From: Rhizobium hidalgonense
GTDB lineage: Bacteria; Pseudomonadota; Alphaproteobacteria; Rhizobiales; Rhizobiaceae
Length of the DNA stretch: 64,000 nucleotides
Reading direction: 5' to 3'
Assembly: GCF_002914525.1 (NCBI RefSeq)
Contig: NZ_LODW01000059.1
Coordinates: 124,001 to 188,000 of the forward strand
In this document: positions 8,416-17,546 of the stretch, piece by piece
How positions within the stretch are numbered: position 1 is the first letter of the stretch
Layout of the letters: the number at the start of each line of letters is the position of its first letter
Position numbers and translations under genes: made by a program
The notes under the pieces: model-generated
Databases searched by the model: none
What the model saw: only the letters and a program-made list of their open reading frames with translations
Told to the model about the DNA's origin: nothing

Positions 8416-9183
8416 ATGCTGATCCGTGGAGCAAGTTTCATCATCACCGGCGGCGGTTCCGGGCTGGGAGCGGCGACGGCGCGCATGCTGGTCGAGGCCG
8501 GCGGACGCGTGACGATTGCTGATCTCAACGTCGACGCGGGCGAAAGGATTGCCCGGGAATTCGGCAGCGATGCCCGCTTCGTCAAAGCCGACGTGACCGA
8601 TGGCGAGGGTGGGGCTGCGGTGGTCGCCGCAGCGGTGGAAGCCTTCGGCGCCTTGCACGGCTTGGTCAATTGCGCCGGCATTGCGCCGGCCGAAAAGGTG
8701 ATCGGCCGCGACGGGCCGCACCGGCTGGAGAGTTTTGAGCGCACCATCAGCATCAATCTCATCGGCACGTTCAACATGATCCGGCTTGCCGCAGCAGCGA
8801 TCCGGACGGCGGAGCCGGATGCGGAAGGCGAACGCGGCGTCATCGTCAACACCGCGTCGGCTGCCGCCTTCGACGGCCAGATCGGCCAGGCGGCTTATGC
8901 CGCTTCCAAAGGCGGGGTGGCGGCGATGACCTTGCCGATTGCCCGCGAGCTTGCCCGCCACGGCATCCGCGTCGTCTCGATCGCGCCCGGCATTTTCGAG
9001 ACGCCGATGATGGCCGGCATGCCGGCCGAGGTTCAGGCAGCCCTTGGCCAAAGCGTGCCCTTTCCGCCGAGGCTCGGCCGGCCGGCGGAATTTGCCGGGC
9101 TGGTGCGCCATATCTTTGAAAACAACATGCTGAACGGCGAGGTCATCCGCCTCGACGGGGCATTGCGAATGGGCGCGCGGTAA
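8416..9183 (+). CDS. SDR-family 3-hydroxy-2-methylbutyryl-CoA dehydrogenase (probable)
   Basis: 255 residues, classical short-chain dehydrogenase. The cofactor loop is TGGGSGLG near residue 11, with an Asp after strand 2 (IADLNVD) indicating NAD(H). NCAG and the catalytic YAASK follow. It closely resembles type 10 17beta-HSD/2-methyl-3-hydroxybutyryl-CoA dehydrogenases, including the PFPPRLGRPAEFA C-terminal stretch. GGGAGGA lies 8 bases ahead of the chosen ATG. It heads an operon whose next genes are a thiolase, an acyl-CoA dehydrogenase and the branched-chain keto acid dehydrogenase, so it should carry out the third beta-oxidation step of isoleucine breakdown. Confidence 0.85.
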   Translation: MLIRGASFIITGGGSGLGAATARMLVEAGGRVTIADLNVDAGERIAREFGSDARFVKADVTDGEGGAAVVAAAVEAFGALHGLVNCAGIAPAEKVIGRDGPHRLESFERTISINLIGTFNMIRLAAAAIRTAEPDAEGERGVIVNTASAAAFDGQIGQAAYAASKGGVAAMTLPIARELARHGIRVVSIAPGIFETPMMAGMPAEVQAALGQSVPFPPRLGRPAEFAGLVRHIFENNMLNGEVIRLDGALRMGAR

Positions 9184-9205
9184 GCGCTTGCCCGAAGGAG
9201 GAAAG

Positions 9206-10411
9206 ATGGCACAGCAGGATCCCATCGTCATCGTCGGTGCGGCACGCACGCCGATCGGCAGTTTCCAGGGAGAGCTGAAGGAGGCGACGGCGCCGGGCCT
9301 CGGAGCTGCGGCAATCCGCGCGGCGCTGCAGAGCAGCCGCGTCGAGGCCGAGGCGATCGAGGAGGTCGTCTTCGGCTGCGTGCTGCCGGCAGGCCTGGGG
9401 CAGGCGCCGGCGCGACAGGCGGCGATCCATGCCGGCCTGCCTTTTTCGACCGGGGCCAGCACCGTCAACAAGATGTGCGGCTCCGGCATGAAGGCGGTCA
9501 TGATGGCCCATGATCTGATCGCCGCCGGCAGCGGCTCGATAGCCGTCGCGGGCGGCATGGAAAGCATGACGAATGCGCCCTATCTCCTTGATCGAGCCCG
9601 CGCCGGCTATAGGCTCGGCCATGGGCGTGTCGTGGATCATATGTTCCTCGACGGGCTGGAGGATGCTTATGACAAGGGGCGCTTGATGGGCAGCTTCGCG
9701 GAGGAATGCGCTGAGGCCTATCAGTTCACGCGCGAGGCGCAGGATAATTACGCCATCACCTCTCTGACGCGGGCGCAGAAGGCGATCGCGGAGGGCAGTT
9801 TCGAAAGCGAGATCGTGCCGGTCACGGTGAAATCGGGGCGGACCGAGCAGGTGGCGAGCCGCGACGAACAACCCGGCAAGGCCAGGCTCGACAAGATCCC
9901 GACCCTGAAGCCCGCCTTCCGCGACGGCGGCACGGTGACGGCCGCCAATTCCAGCTCGATTTCCGATGGCGCGGCAGCCTTGGTGCTGATGCGCCGCTCC
10001 GAGGCCGAGCATCGCGGCCTGACGCCGCTCGCCACGATCCTCGGCCACGCCACCCATTCACAGGCGCCTAATCTTTTCGCCACCGCACCGATCGGCGCGC
10101 TGCAGAAGCTGTCGGACCGCACCGGCATGGCAATCTCGGACGTCGATCTCTTCGAAATCAACGAGGCTTTCGCCGTCGTCGCCATGGCGGCGATGCGCGA
10201 TCTCGACCTGCCGCATGAAAAGGTCAATGTTCATGGCGGTGCCTGCGCGCTGGGCCATCCGATCGGCGCGTCGGGCGCCCGCATCCTTGTGACGCTGCTT
10301 GCGGCGCTTGCGCGCTACGATCTGAAGCGCGGCATGGCCGCGCTCTGCATCGGCGGCGGCGAGGCGACGGCCGTCGCCATCGAGCGGACTGAGGGGAGGG
10401 CAGGCAGATGA
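9206..10411 (+). CDS. Acetyl-CoA C-acyltransferase (thiolase) for isoleucine breakdown
   Basis: 401 residues, a complete degradative thiolase. The nucleophilic cysteine sits in NKMCGSGMKA near residue 90; NEAFAV and GGACALGHPIGASG provide the catalytic histidines, and the last cysteine is in ALCIGGGEA. It cleaves 2-methylacetoacetyl-CoA to acetyl-CoA and propionyl-CoA if the operon context is right, though acetoacetyl-CoA and other 3-ketoacyl-CoAs are possible substrates. AAGGAGG at 9195-9201 fixes the ATG at 9206. The stop overlaps the next start by ATGA, so it is coupled to the acyl-CoA dehydrogenase. Confidence 0.9.
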   Translation: MAQQDPIVIVGAARTPIGSFQGELKEATAPGLGAAAIRAALQSSRVEAEAIEEVVFGCVLPAGLGQAPARQAAIHAGLPFSTGASTVNKMCGSGMKAVMMAHDLIAAGSGSIAVAGGMESMTNAPYLLDRARAGYRLGHGRVVDHMFLDGLEDAYDKGRLMGSFAEECAEAYQFTREAQDNYAITSLTRAQKAIAEGSFESEIVPVTVKSGRTEQVASRDEQPGKARLDKIPTLKPAFRDGGTVTAANSSSISDGAAALVLMRRSEAEHRGLTPLATILGHATHSQAPNLFATAPIGALQKLSDRTGMAISDVDLFEINEAFAVVAMAAMRDLDLPHEKVNVHGGACALGHPIGASGARILVTLLAALARYDLKRGMAALCIGGGEATAVAIERTEGRAGR

Positions 10412-11535
10412 TCCTTTCCGACCTTCAGCAGCAGATCTCAGATGTCGCCCGCGATTTTGCCCGCGATCGGCTGGCGCCGGGGGCAGCCAGACGCGACCGG
10501 GAGCATCTCTTCCCGCGTGAGGAACTGCAGGAGATGGGCGAGCTCGGGTTGCTTGGCATGCTGGTGCCGGAGGCCTATGGCGGCTCGGATACCGGTGTGC
10601 TCGCCTATGCTGCAGCACTCGAGGAGATTGCCGCCGGCGACGGGCCGTGCTCGACGATCATGAGCGTGCATAGCTCCGTCGGCTGCGTGCCGATCCTCAA
10701 ATTCGGCACCGAGGAGCAGCGGCAGCGCTTCCTGCCGAAACTCGCAAGCGGCGAATGGATCGGCGGCTTTGCATTGACCGAGGCGCAAGCCGGTTCCGAT
10801 GCCTCGAACCTGAAAACCCGGGCGCGGCGTGACGGCGACCACTACGTGATCGACGGCGCCAAGCAGTTCATCACCTCGGGAAAGAACGGCAATGTCATCA
10901 TCGTCTTTGCGGTTACCGATCCCGACGCCGGCAAGAAGGGCATCACCGCCTTCATCGTGCCGACGGAGACGCCGGGCTACGAGGTGATCCGCGTCGAGGA
11001 AAAGCTCGGGCTGCATTCCACCGATACCTGTCAGATTGCCTTCAACGCCATGTGCATTCCTGCGGATTTGAGGTTGGGCGCGGAAGGCGAAGGCTATCGC
11101 ATCGCGCTTGCCAATCTCGAGGGCGGGCGGATCGGCATTGCGGCGCAGGCGGTCGGCATGGCGCGGGCGGCTTTCGAGGCGGCGCGCGACTACGCTAGGG
11201 AGCGCACCGCGTTCGGCAAGCCGATTTTCGAACATCAGGCCGTTGCCTTCCGTCTTGCCGATATGGCGGTGCGGATCGAGGCAGCGCGCCAGCTCGTCTT
11301 TCACGCGGCTTCCCTCAGGGAAGCCGGGCTGCCCTGCCTGTCGGAGGCGTCGATGGCAAAACTCTTTGCCTCGGAGATGGCCGAACGCGTCTGCTCGGAC
11401 GCGATCCAGATCCATGGGGGTTATGGCTACATGGCCGATTATCCGGCCGAGCGCATCTACCGCGATGTGCGCATCTGCCAGATCTATGAGGGAACGAGCG
11501 ACGTGCAGCGCATGGTGATCGCCCGCAATCTATAA
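10408..11535 (+). CDS. Short/branched-chain acyl-CoA dehydrogenase
   Basis: 375 residues, typical length. The flavin/substrate motif FALTEAQAGSDASN lies near residue 120, and YEGTSDVQRMVIARNL closes the protein with the usual catalytic glutamate in YEG. In this operon it should oxidise 2-methylbutyryl-CoA (isoleucine) or isobutyryl-CoA (valine) to the enoyl-CoA. It overlaps the thiolase stop by ATGA and is followed after 64 bases by the E1 alpha gene. No enoyl-CoA hydratase is present in this operon, so hydration must be supplied elsewhere, possibly by the MaoC protein of the leucine operon. Confidence 0.88.
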   Translation: MILSDLQQQISDVARDFARDRLAPGAARRDREHLFPREELQEMGELGLLGMLVPEAYGGSDTGVLAYAAALEEIAAGDGPCSTIMSVHSSVGCVPILKFGTEEQRQRFLPKLASGEWIGGFALTEAQAGSDASNLKTRARRDGDHYVIDGAKQFITSGKNGNVIIVFAVTDPDAGKKGITAFIVPTETPGYEVIRVEEKLGLHSTDTCQIAFNAMCIPADLRLGAEGEGYRIALANLEGGRIGIAAQAVGMARAAFEAARDYARERTAFGKPIFEHQAVAFRLADMAVRIEAARQLVFHAASLREAGLPCLSEASMAKLFASEMAERVCSDAIQIHGGYGYMADYPAERIYRDVRICQIYEGTSDVQRMVIARNL

Positions 11536-11599
11536 GAACCACATCCGGCCCTGCTTCCGGGGAGGGGAGCACGGCTGGCACAGGGAGGAAAACAAAAAC

Positions 11600-12832
11600 A
11601 TGGTGGATTCCGCTCGTTTGAGCCTGCACGTCCCCGAACCTGCTGTCCGTCCGGGCGGCCAGCCCGATTTTTCCAACGTCAAGATCGCCAAGGCCGGCGC
11701 CGTGCCGCGGCCGGAGGTGGATGTCGCATCCGAGGATATCCGTGACCTTGCCTATTCGATCATCCGCGTCTTGAACCGTGACGGTGAGGCCGTCGGTCCC
11801 TGGGCCGGGTCGCTCGCCGATGAGGAATTGCTGACCGGGCTTCGCAACATGATGACGCTGCGCGCCTTCGATGCCCGCATGCTGATGGCGCAGCGGCAAG
11901 GCAAGACCTCCTTCTACATGCAGCATCTCGGCGAAGAAGCCGTCAGCTGCGCCTTCCGCAAAGCGCTCGCGAAAGGCGACATGAATTTCCCGACCTATCG
12001 CCAGGCAGGCCTTTTGATTGCCGACGACTATCCGATGGTCGAGATGATGAACCAGATCTATTCGAACGAGAGCGACCCGCTGCACGGCCGTCAGCTGCCG
12101 ATCATGTATTCCTCCAAGGAACACGGCTTTTTCACCATCTCGGGCAATCTCGCCACCCAATATGTGCAGGCCGTCGGCTGGGCCATGGCCTCGGCGATCA
12201 AGAACGACAGCCGCATTGCTGCGGCCTGGATCGGCGACGGATCGACGGCGGAATCCGACTTCCATTCGGCCCTCGTCTTCGCCTCGACCTACAAGGCGCC
12301 CGTCATCCTCAACATCGTCAACAATCAGTGGGCGATTTCGACCTTCCAGGGCATTGCCCGCGGCGGCTCCGGCACGTTTGCCGCCCGCGGCCTCGGCTTC
12401 GGCATTCCGGCGCTGCGGGTGGACGGAAACGATTATCTCGCCGTCCATGCGGTCGCCCGCTGGGCGGCCGAACGCGCCCGGCGCAATCTCGGGCCGACCC
12501 TGATCGAACATGTCACCTATCGCGTCGGCGCGCACTCGACCTCGGACGATCCGAGCGCCTATCGGCCGAAGACGGAATCAGAGGCCTGGCCGCTCGGCGA
12601 TCCCGTGCTGCGGCTGAAGAAACATCTGATCGTCAAGGGCGTCTGGTCGGAGGAGCGGCATGTGCAGGCGGAAGCCGAAATCATGGACGAAGTGATCGAG
12701 GCGCAACGCCAGGCGGAGGCGCACGGCACGCTGCATGCCGGTGGCAGGCCGTCGGTGCGCGATATTTTCGAGGGCGTCTATGCCGAGATGCCGCCGCATA
12801 TCCGCCGCCAGCGGCAGAAGGCGGGGTACTGA
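11600..12832 (+). CDS. bkdA1: Branched-chain 2-oxo acid dehydrogenase E1 alpha subunit
   Basis: 410 residues. The thiamine-diphosphate motif is clear: GDGSTAESDFHSAL to IVNNQWAIST around residues 213-250. The extended N-terminus (LHVPEPAVRPGGQPDFS) and YRVGAHSTSDDPS, the phosphorylation-loop equivalent, are typical of branched-chain rather than pyruvate E1 alpha proteins. It decarboxylates the keto acids of leucine, isoleucine and valine together with the beta subunit. A strong AGGGAGG site precedes the ATG, and the beta subunit gene follows after one base. Confidence 0.93.
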   Translation: MVDSARLSLHVPEPAVRPGGQPDFSNVKIAKAGAVPRPEVDVASEDIRDLAYSIIRVLNRDGEAVGPWAGSLADEELLTGLRNMMTLRAFDARMLMAQRQGKTSFYMQHLGEEAVSCAFRKALAKGDMNFPTYRQAGLLIADDYPMVEMMNQIYSNESDPLHGRQLPIMYSSKEHGFFTISGNLATQYVQAVGWAMASAIKNDSRIAAAWIGDGSTAESDFHSALVFASTYKAPVILNIVNNQWAISTFQGIARGGSGTFAARGLGFGIPALRVDGNDYLAVHAVARWAAERARRNLGPTLIEHVTYRVGAHSTSDDPSAYRPKTESEAWPLGDPVLRLKKHLIVKGVWSEERHVQAEAEIMDEVIEAQRQAEAHGTLHAGGRPSVRDIFEGVYAEMPPHIRRQRQKAGY

Positions 12833-12833
12833 C

Positions 12834-13847
12834 ATGACCAGAATGACGATGATCGAGGCGGTGCGGAGCGCCATGGACGTCTCGATGGCGAAGGACGACA
12901 ATGTCGTGGTTTTCGGCGAGGATGTCGGCTATTTCGGCGGCGTCTTCCGTTCGACGCAGGGACTGCAGGCAAAATACGGCAGGACACGCTGCTTCGATAC
13001 GCCGATCAGTGAATCCGGCATCGTCGGCACGGCGATCGGTATGGCCGCCTATGGGCTCAAACCCTGTGTCGAAATCCAATTCGCCGATTACATGTACCCG
13101 GCCTATGATCAGCTGACGCAGGAAGCAGCGCGCATCCGCTACCGCTCCAACGGCGATTTCACCTGCCCGATCGTCGTGCGCATGCCGACAGGCGGTGGCA
13201 TATTCGGCGGCCAGACGCACAGCCAGAGCCCGGAGGCGCTTTTTACCCATGTCTGCGGGCTGAAGGTGATCGTGCCCTCCAATCCCTATGACGCCAAGGG
13301 CCTGCTGATTGCGGCGATCGAGGATCCCGATCCCGTCATGTTCCTGGAGCCGAAGAGGCTCTACAACGGCCCCTTCGACGGTCACCACGAGCGGCCGGTG
13401 ACGCCCTGGTCGAAACACGATCTCGGCGAGGTACCCGATGGCCATTACACCATCCCGATCGGCAAGGCCGAGGTGCGGCGGGTGGGATCGGCGGTAACCG
13501 TTGTTGCCTATGGCACTATGGTGCATGTGGCGCTGGCCGCAGCCGAAGATGCCGGAATCGATGCCGAGGTGATCGATTTGAGAAGCTTGCTGCCGCTCGA
13601 CCTCGATACGATCGTCAATTCGGTCACGAAGACCGGGCGCTGTGTTGTCGTCCATGAGGCGACGTTGACGTCGGGCTTCGGTGCCGAGGTCGTATCCCTG
13701 GTGCAGGAACATTGCTTCTATCATCTCGAAGCGCCTGTTGTGCGCGTCGCCGGCTGGGACACGCCCTATCCGCATGCGCAGGAGTGGGACTATTTCCCCG
13801 GTCCGGGCCGTGTCGGTCGCGCGCTGGCCGAAGTCATGGAGGCCTGA
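12834..13847 (+). CDS. bkdA2: Branched-chain 2-oxo acid dehydrogenase E1 beta subunit
   Basis: 337 residues, starting MTRMTMIEAVRSAMD just after the E1 alpha stop. FGEDVGYFGGVFRSTQGL and MPTGGGIFGGQTHSQSPE are signatures of E1 beta chains of branched-chain complexes, and the C-terminal transketolase domain carries IDLRSLLPLD. It completes the alpha2-beta2 decarboxylase and binds the E2 core. The frame continues upstream without similarity, so the ATG at 12834 is the start. E2 follows after 3 bases. Confidence 0.93.
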   Translation: MTRMTMIEAVRSAMDVSMAKDDNVVVFGEDVGYFGGVFRSTQGLQAKYGRTRCFDTPISESGIVGTAIGMAAYGLKPCVEIQFADYMYPAYDQLTQEAARIRYRSNGDFTCPIVVRMPTGGGIFGGQTHSQSPEALFTHVCGLKVIVPSNPYDAKGLLIAAIEDPDPVMFLEPKRLYNGPFDGHHERPVTPWSKHDLGEVPDGHYTIPIGKAEVRRVGSAVTVVAYGTMVHVALAAAEDAGIDAEVIDLRSLLPLDLDTIVNSVTKTGRCVVVHEATLTSGFGAEVVSLVQEHCFYHLEAPVVRVAGWDTPYPHAQEWDYFPGPGRVGRALAEVMEA

Positions 13848-13850
13848 GCC

Positions 13851-15083
13851 ATGGGCGAATTTATCATCAAGATGCCGGATGTCGGTGAAGGGGTGGCCGA
13901 GGCCGAGCTGGTGGAATGGCATGTGAAGGCAGGAGATCCCGTCCGCGAGGATATGGTGATCGCCGCCGTAATGACCGACAAGGCGACCGTCGAAATTCCT
14001 TCTCCCGTCAACGGCACCGTCATCTGGCTCGCCGGCGAGGTCGGAGACCGCATCGCGGTCAAGGCGCCGCTGGTGCGGATCGAGACGGGGGGCGATGCCG
14101 TCGAGGCTCAGCCTGTGGTGGTTGCGTTGGCGCCGGTTGCCGAGACGACGAAAGTCGCGACTGCGAAGCCGGCCCCGGCCACCCCGGCTCCTGCGGCGGC
14201 TGCGCCTCCCGAAAAACCGCTTGCCTCGCCCTCCGTGCGGCTTTTTGCCAGGGAAAGCGGCGTCGATCTGAGGCAGGTGCAGGGGACCGGGCCGGCCGGG
14301 CGGATCCTGCGCGAGGATATCGAGCAGTTCCTCGCCCAGGGGAGCGGGCCTGTCGCGGCAAAGAACGGTCTTGCCAGGAAGACGGCGACCGAGGAGATCA
14401 AGCTGACTGGCTTGCGCCGCCGCATCGCCGAGAAGATGGTGCTGTCCACCTCGCGCATTCCCCACATCACCTATGTGGAGGAAGTGGATATGACCGCGCT
14501 CGAGGAGCTGCGCGCCACCATGAACGGCGACCGCCGGCCGGGTCATCCGAAGCTGACGGTCCTGCCGTTCCTGATGCGGGCGCTGGTCAAAGCCATTTCC
14601 GAGCAGCCGGAGGTCAACGCCACTTTCGACGACGATGCCGGCATCATCACGCGCCATAGTGCCGTCCATATCGGCATCGCCACGCAGACCCCGGCCGGCC
14701 TGACCGTACCGGTGGTGCGGCATGCGGAAGCCCGCGGCATCTGGGATTGCGCCGCCGAAATCGGCCGGCTGGCGGAAGCGGCGCGGTCGGGCACGGCCAC
14801 GCGCGACGAGCTTTCCGGTTCCACCGTTACCATCAGTTCGCTCGGCGCGCTCGGCGGCATCGTCTCGACGCCCGTCATCAATCACCCCGAGGTGGCGATC
14901 ATCGGCGTCAACAAGATCGCCACACGGCCGGCCTGGGACGGTACGCAATTCGTGCCGCGCAAGATGATGAACCTCTCCTCCAGCTTCGACCATCGCATCA
15001 TCGACGGCTGGGATGCGGCGACCTTCGTGCAGCGCATCCGCACGCTGCTGGAAACGCCGGCGCTCATTTTCATCGAAGGCTGA
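13851..15083 (+). CDS. bkdB: Dihydrolipoamide branched-chain acyltransferase E2
   Basis: 410 residues in three parts. The lipoyl domain (residues 3-78) has the modified lysine in MTDKATVEIPS. An Ala/Pro linker follows at 90-125, then a peripheral-subunit-binding domain SVRLFARESGVDLRQVQG. The C-terminal catalytic domain carries SSFDHRIIDGWDA with the His-Asp pair. It transfers the branched acyl group from E1 to CoA and forms the complex core. It has one lipoyl domain, as is usual for branched-chain E2. The gene is tightly packed between E1 beta and E3. Confidence 0.93.
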   Translation: MGEFIIKMPDVGEGVAEAELVEWHVKAGDPVREDMVIAAVMTDKATVEIPSPVNGTVIWLAGEVGDRIAVKAPLVRIETGGDAVEAQPVVVALAPVAETTKVATAKPAPATPAPAAAAPPEKPLASPSVRLFARESGVDLRQVQGTGPAGRILREDIEQFLAQGSGPVAAKNGLARKTATEEIKLTGLRRRIAEKMVLSTSRIPHITYVEEVDMTALEELRATMNGDRRPGHPKLTVLPFLMRALVKAISEQPEVNATFDDDAGIITRHSAVHIGIATQTPAGLTVPVVRHAEARGIWDCAAEIGRLAEAARSGTATRDELSGSTVTISSLGALGGIVSTPVINHPEVAIIGVNKIATRPAWDGTQFVPRKMMNLSSSFDHRIIDGWDAATFVQRIRTLLETPALIFIEG

Positions 15084-15087
15084 CCCA

Positions 15088-16485
15088 ATGAAAGAGATTG
15101 TCTGCAAGCTCCTCGTCATCGGCGCCGGTCCGGGCGGTTATGTCTGCGCCATCCGCGCTGGCCAGCTCGGCATCGATACCGTCATCGTCGAGGCCGGCAA
15201 GCCGGGCGGCACCTGCCTGACGGTCGGCTGCATCCCCTCCAAGGCGTTGATCCATGCCGCCGAGGAGTTCGACGCAACGCAAAAGATGCTCACCGGCAAG
15301 AATCCGATGGGCATTCGGGTCGAAGGCGCCTCGATCGATCTCGGCAGGACGATTGCCTGGAAGGACGGTATTGTCGGCCGGCTGACAAGCGGCGTCTCGG
15401 CGCTCTTGCAGAAGGCGCGGGTGAAGATCGTCCACGGGCGAGCCCGTTTCCGCGACGGCAAGACGGTGGAAGTGGAGACGGAAACCGGCCAGCAGCTCAT
15501 CCGCGCCGAAACCGTGGTGATCGCTACTGGCTCCGATCCGGTGGAACTTGCCAACCTGCCTTTCGGCGGTCGCGTCATTTCCTCGACGGAGGCGCTGTCG
15601 CTGACGGAGCTGCCGAAAAAGCTCGTGGTGGTCGGCGGCGGTTATATCGGGCTGGAGCTGGGCACGGCCTTGGCCAAGATGGGATCCGAGGTGACGGTCG
15701 TGGAGGCGACGCCGCAGATTCTGCCGCTCTATGATGCCGAGCTGGTGCGCCCCGTCATGCGCAAGCTCACTGAGAGCGGAATTTGGGTGCTGACAGGTGC
15801 GAAAGCGATAGGTCTTGCCGGCAGCGGCGAAGCATTGATCGTCGAGACGTCCGATGGCCACCAGCAGACTTTGCCGGCGGACCGCATCCTCGTCACCGTC
15901 GGCCGCCGCCCGAGGACGGCGGGCTCCGGTCTTGAGGAGCTCGATCTCGATCGCGCCGGGCCTTATCTCAGGATCGACGATCGCTGCCGCACGTCGATGC
16001 GTGGCATCTTTGCGATCGGCGATGTGACCGGCGAGCCGATGCTGGCCCATCGGGCCATGGCGCAGGGAGAGATGGTGGCTGAGATCATCGCCGGCAAAAA
16101 GCGGGCCTGGGACAAAAGATGCATTCCCGCCATTTGCTTTACCGACCCCGAAATCGTTAGCGCTGGCCTCTCGCCGGCGGACGCGCGGACGCAAGGCTAT
16201 GAAATTCGCACCGGCCAGTTTCCATTCAGCGCCAATGGACGGGCAATGACGATGCAGTCGGAGGAAGGCTTCGTGCGCGTTGTCGCCCGCGCCGACACCA
16301 ACCTCGTGCTCGGCCTGCAGGCGGTGGGAGCCGGGGTTTCCGAACTCTCGGCGGCCTTTGCGTTGGCGATCGAAATGGGCGCGCGCCTGGAGGACATCGC
16401 CGGCACTATCCACGCGCATCCGACCCGCAGCGAAGCGGTCATGGAGGCGGCACTGAAAGCTTTGGGAAGCGCGTTGCATATTTGA
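15088..16485 (+). CDS. lpdV: Dihydrolipoamide dehydrogenase E3 of the branched-chain complex
   Basis: 465 residues. FAD-binding VIGAGPGGYVCAIRAGQ is at the N-terminus, the redox-active disulfide is GGTCLTVGCIPSK near residue 40, NAD-binding is VVVGGGYIGLELG, and HAHPTRSEAVMEA near the C-terminus gives the His-Glu active-site pair. It reoxidises the E2 lipoyl group with NAD+. It ends the seven-gene operon; no obvious hairpin follows at once. The start ATG is four bases after the E2 stop; the frame is open further upstream inside E2 but has no E3 similarity there. Confidence 0.93.
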   Translation: MKEIVCKLLVIGAGPGGYVCAIRAGQLGIDTVIVEAGKPGGTCLTVGCIPSKALIHAAEEFDATQKMLTGKNPMGIRVEGASIDLGRTIAWKDGIVGRLTSGVSALLQKARVKIVHGRARFRDGKTVEVETETGQQLIRAETVVIATGSDPVELANLPFGGRVISSTEALSLTELPKKLVVVGGGYIGLELGTALAKMGSEVTVVEATPQILPLYDAELVRPVMRKLTESGIWVLTGAKAIGLAGSGEALIVETSDGHQQTLPADRILVTVGRRPRTAGSGLEELDLDRAGPYLRIDDRCRTSMRGIFAIGDVTGEPMLAHRAMAQGEMVAEIIAGKKRAWDKRCIPAICFTDPEIVSAGLSPADARTQGYEIRTGQFPFSANGRAMTMQSEEGFVRVVARADTNLVLGLQAVGAGVSELSAAFALAIEMGARLEDIAGTIHAHPTRSEAVMEAALKALGSALHI

Positions 16486-17180
16486 GGTGAGGCTTCTACA
16501 TATCCAATTACAGGAAATGCGAAGCTCGGGAATTTACTTCGCGACGCCGTTAACCGCTATTCCGCTCAAGGGGTCTCCAGATGCTCGGAGCACACCATCT
16601 TGACCAGTTAAAGTAACAAGGCGGTTTGCTCTGAAAGCCAGCCGAGAGCCTCACCGCAGAGAGACGAAAATCATAAAAATGGCTGACGGAACGCCAGTCC
16701 TGCGCGTCTGTTACCAGATCACCAAAGACTTTTGCAGCTCAGACATTGCTCCTGTCCCGCTCGTCCAGGCTTGCGAATTGATGCCGTCGAGTTCCCGAAA
16801 TACTCGGGCTTCGCTCTTGTTCAGCGACGGCTGAATGGTTGCATCTCTGAAAGCTTTCGAGTTCGGCTATGCGAACTCCGCCGCTTCAGTGCCGATTGCC
16901 AATTCTTTACGGTATAAATGGCCGTTCGCGCGTGTGTTTTATGCCTGGTACTGAAAGGCGGGAGAGTGGTTCGCTTCCCATCAAGAGCTTCACCATGTCT
17001 TCTTCCCTTCGGGGCGGACATTAAGCAAATATTCACTAGACGCTGGCGGACGCATATCTAACGCATGATTATATCGCGCCACTGTCGAACACATTCCGAG
17101 CGAAAGCTCGCTGAACGCCTCTTATCCTCGGCACCGTCCTTCAGAGGTCGGGAAAGATATAGCGCCGTCACTTGCGGGCT
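16486..17180. other. Gene-poor spacer of about 0.7 kb, AT-richer than its surroundings
   Basis: No convincing gene. Short open frames exist on both strands (for instance 51 codons from an ATG at 16679), but none has a recognisable domain. The composition looks less coding-like than the flanks and probably marks the boundary between the catabolic operon and the decayed zone. No tRNA-like cloverleaf or clear terminator was seen. Confidence 0.4.
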
Positions 17181-17546
17181 CTACCTAAACACCCAAAGAA
17201 GGTTTATCAGGAAATTGAAGACGAAGGCCGTGCCGATGCCGAAAAGCTTTGCCCACAGGGGCGAGAGCCCGACCTGTTTCACAAGGTTCAGTGTCACGCA
17301 GACATTAATCGACAGGCCGAGCAGCGCGCCGATCAGGAATAGTAAAGCGCGCTTGCGGCTTATTGCCTGATTGAAGACGTAGCGGCTGGTGACGCTGTAA
17401 TTGACGGCGGCCGCGATCAGCCAGCTGGATGTTGCCGAAAGGCTGAGGGGCATGCCAAACGCCAGCAGGAAACGAAACACCGAGAGGTCGACGAACGCAG
17501 CCAGACCTCCGGTGAACACATAGCGGATAGCCTTGGACAACATCAT
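17181..17546 (-). CDS. GtrA-family small membrane protein
   Basis: 121 residues with four hydrophobic segments (about 7-28, 36-55, 68-88, 98-118). The N-terminal FTGGLAAFVDLSVFRFLL and the conserved AAAVNYSVTSRYVF between helices 2 and 3 match GtrA proteins. These act in transfer of lipid-linked sugars across the inner membrane, often beside glycosyl- or prenyl-transferases. It overlaps the HAD gene by ATGA (17543-17546) and is the last gene of the UbiA-HAD-GtrA operon. A role as flippase helper for a polyprenyl-phosphate sugar fits the context. Confidence 0.85.
   Translation of the reverse strand: MMLSKAIRYVFTGGLAAFVDLSVFRFLLAFGMPLSLSATSSWLIAAAVNYSVTSRYVFNQAISRKRALLFLIGALLGLSINVCVTLNLVKQVGLSPLWAKLFGIGTAFVFNFLINLLWVFR

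Noticed and set aside
12681..15119. An 812-codon open frame on the minus strand across the bkd genes
   Set aside because: It is the reverse shadow of E1 beta and E2, rich in Arg/His/Gly with no domain, while the plus strand carries unmistakable enzymes.
16679..16834. A 51-codon plus-strand frame in the spacer after lpdV
   Set aside because: Only a weak ribosome site, no domain, and length compatible with chance.
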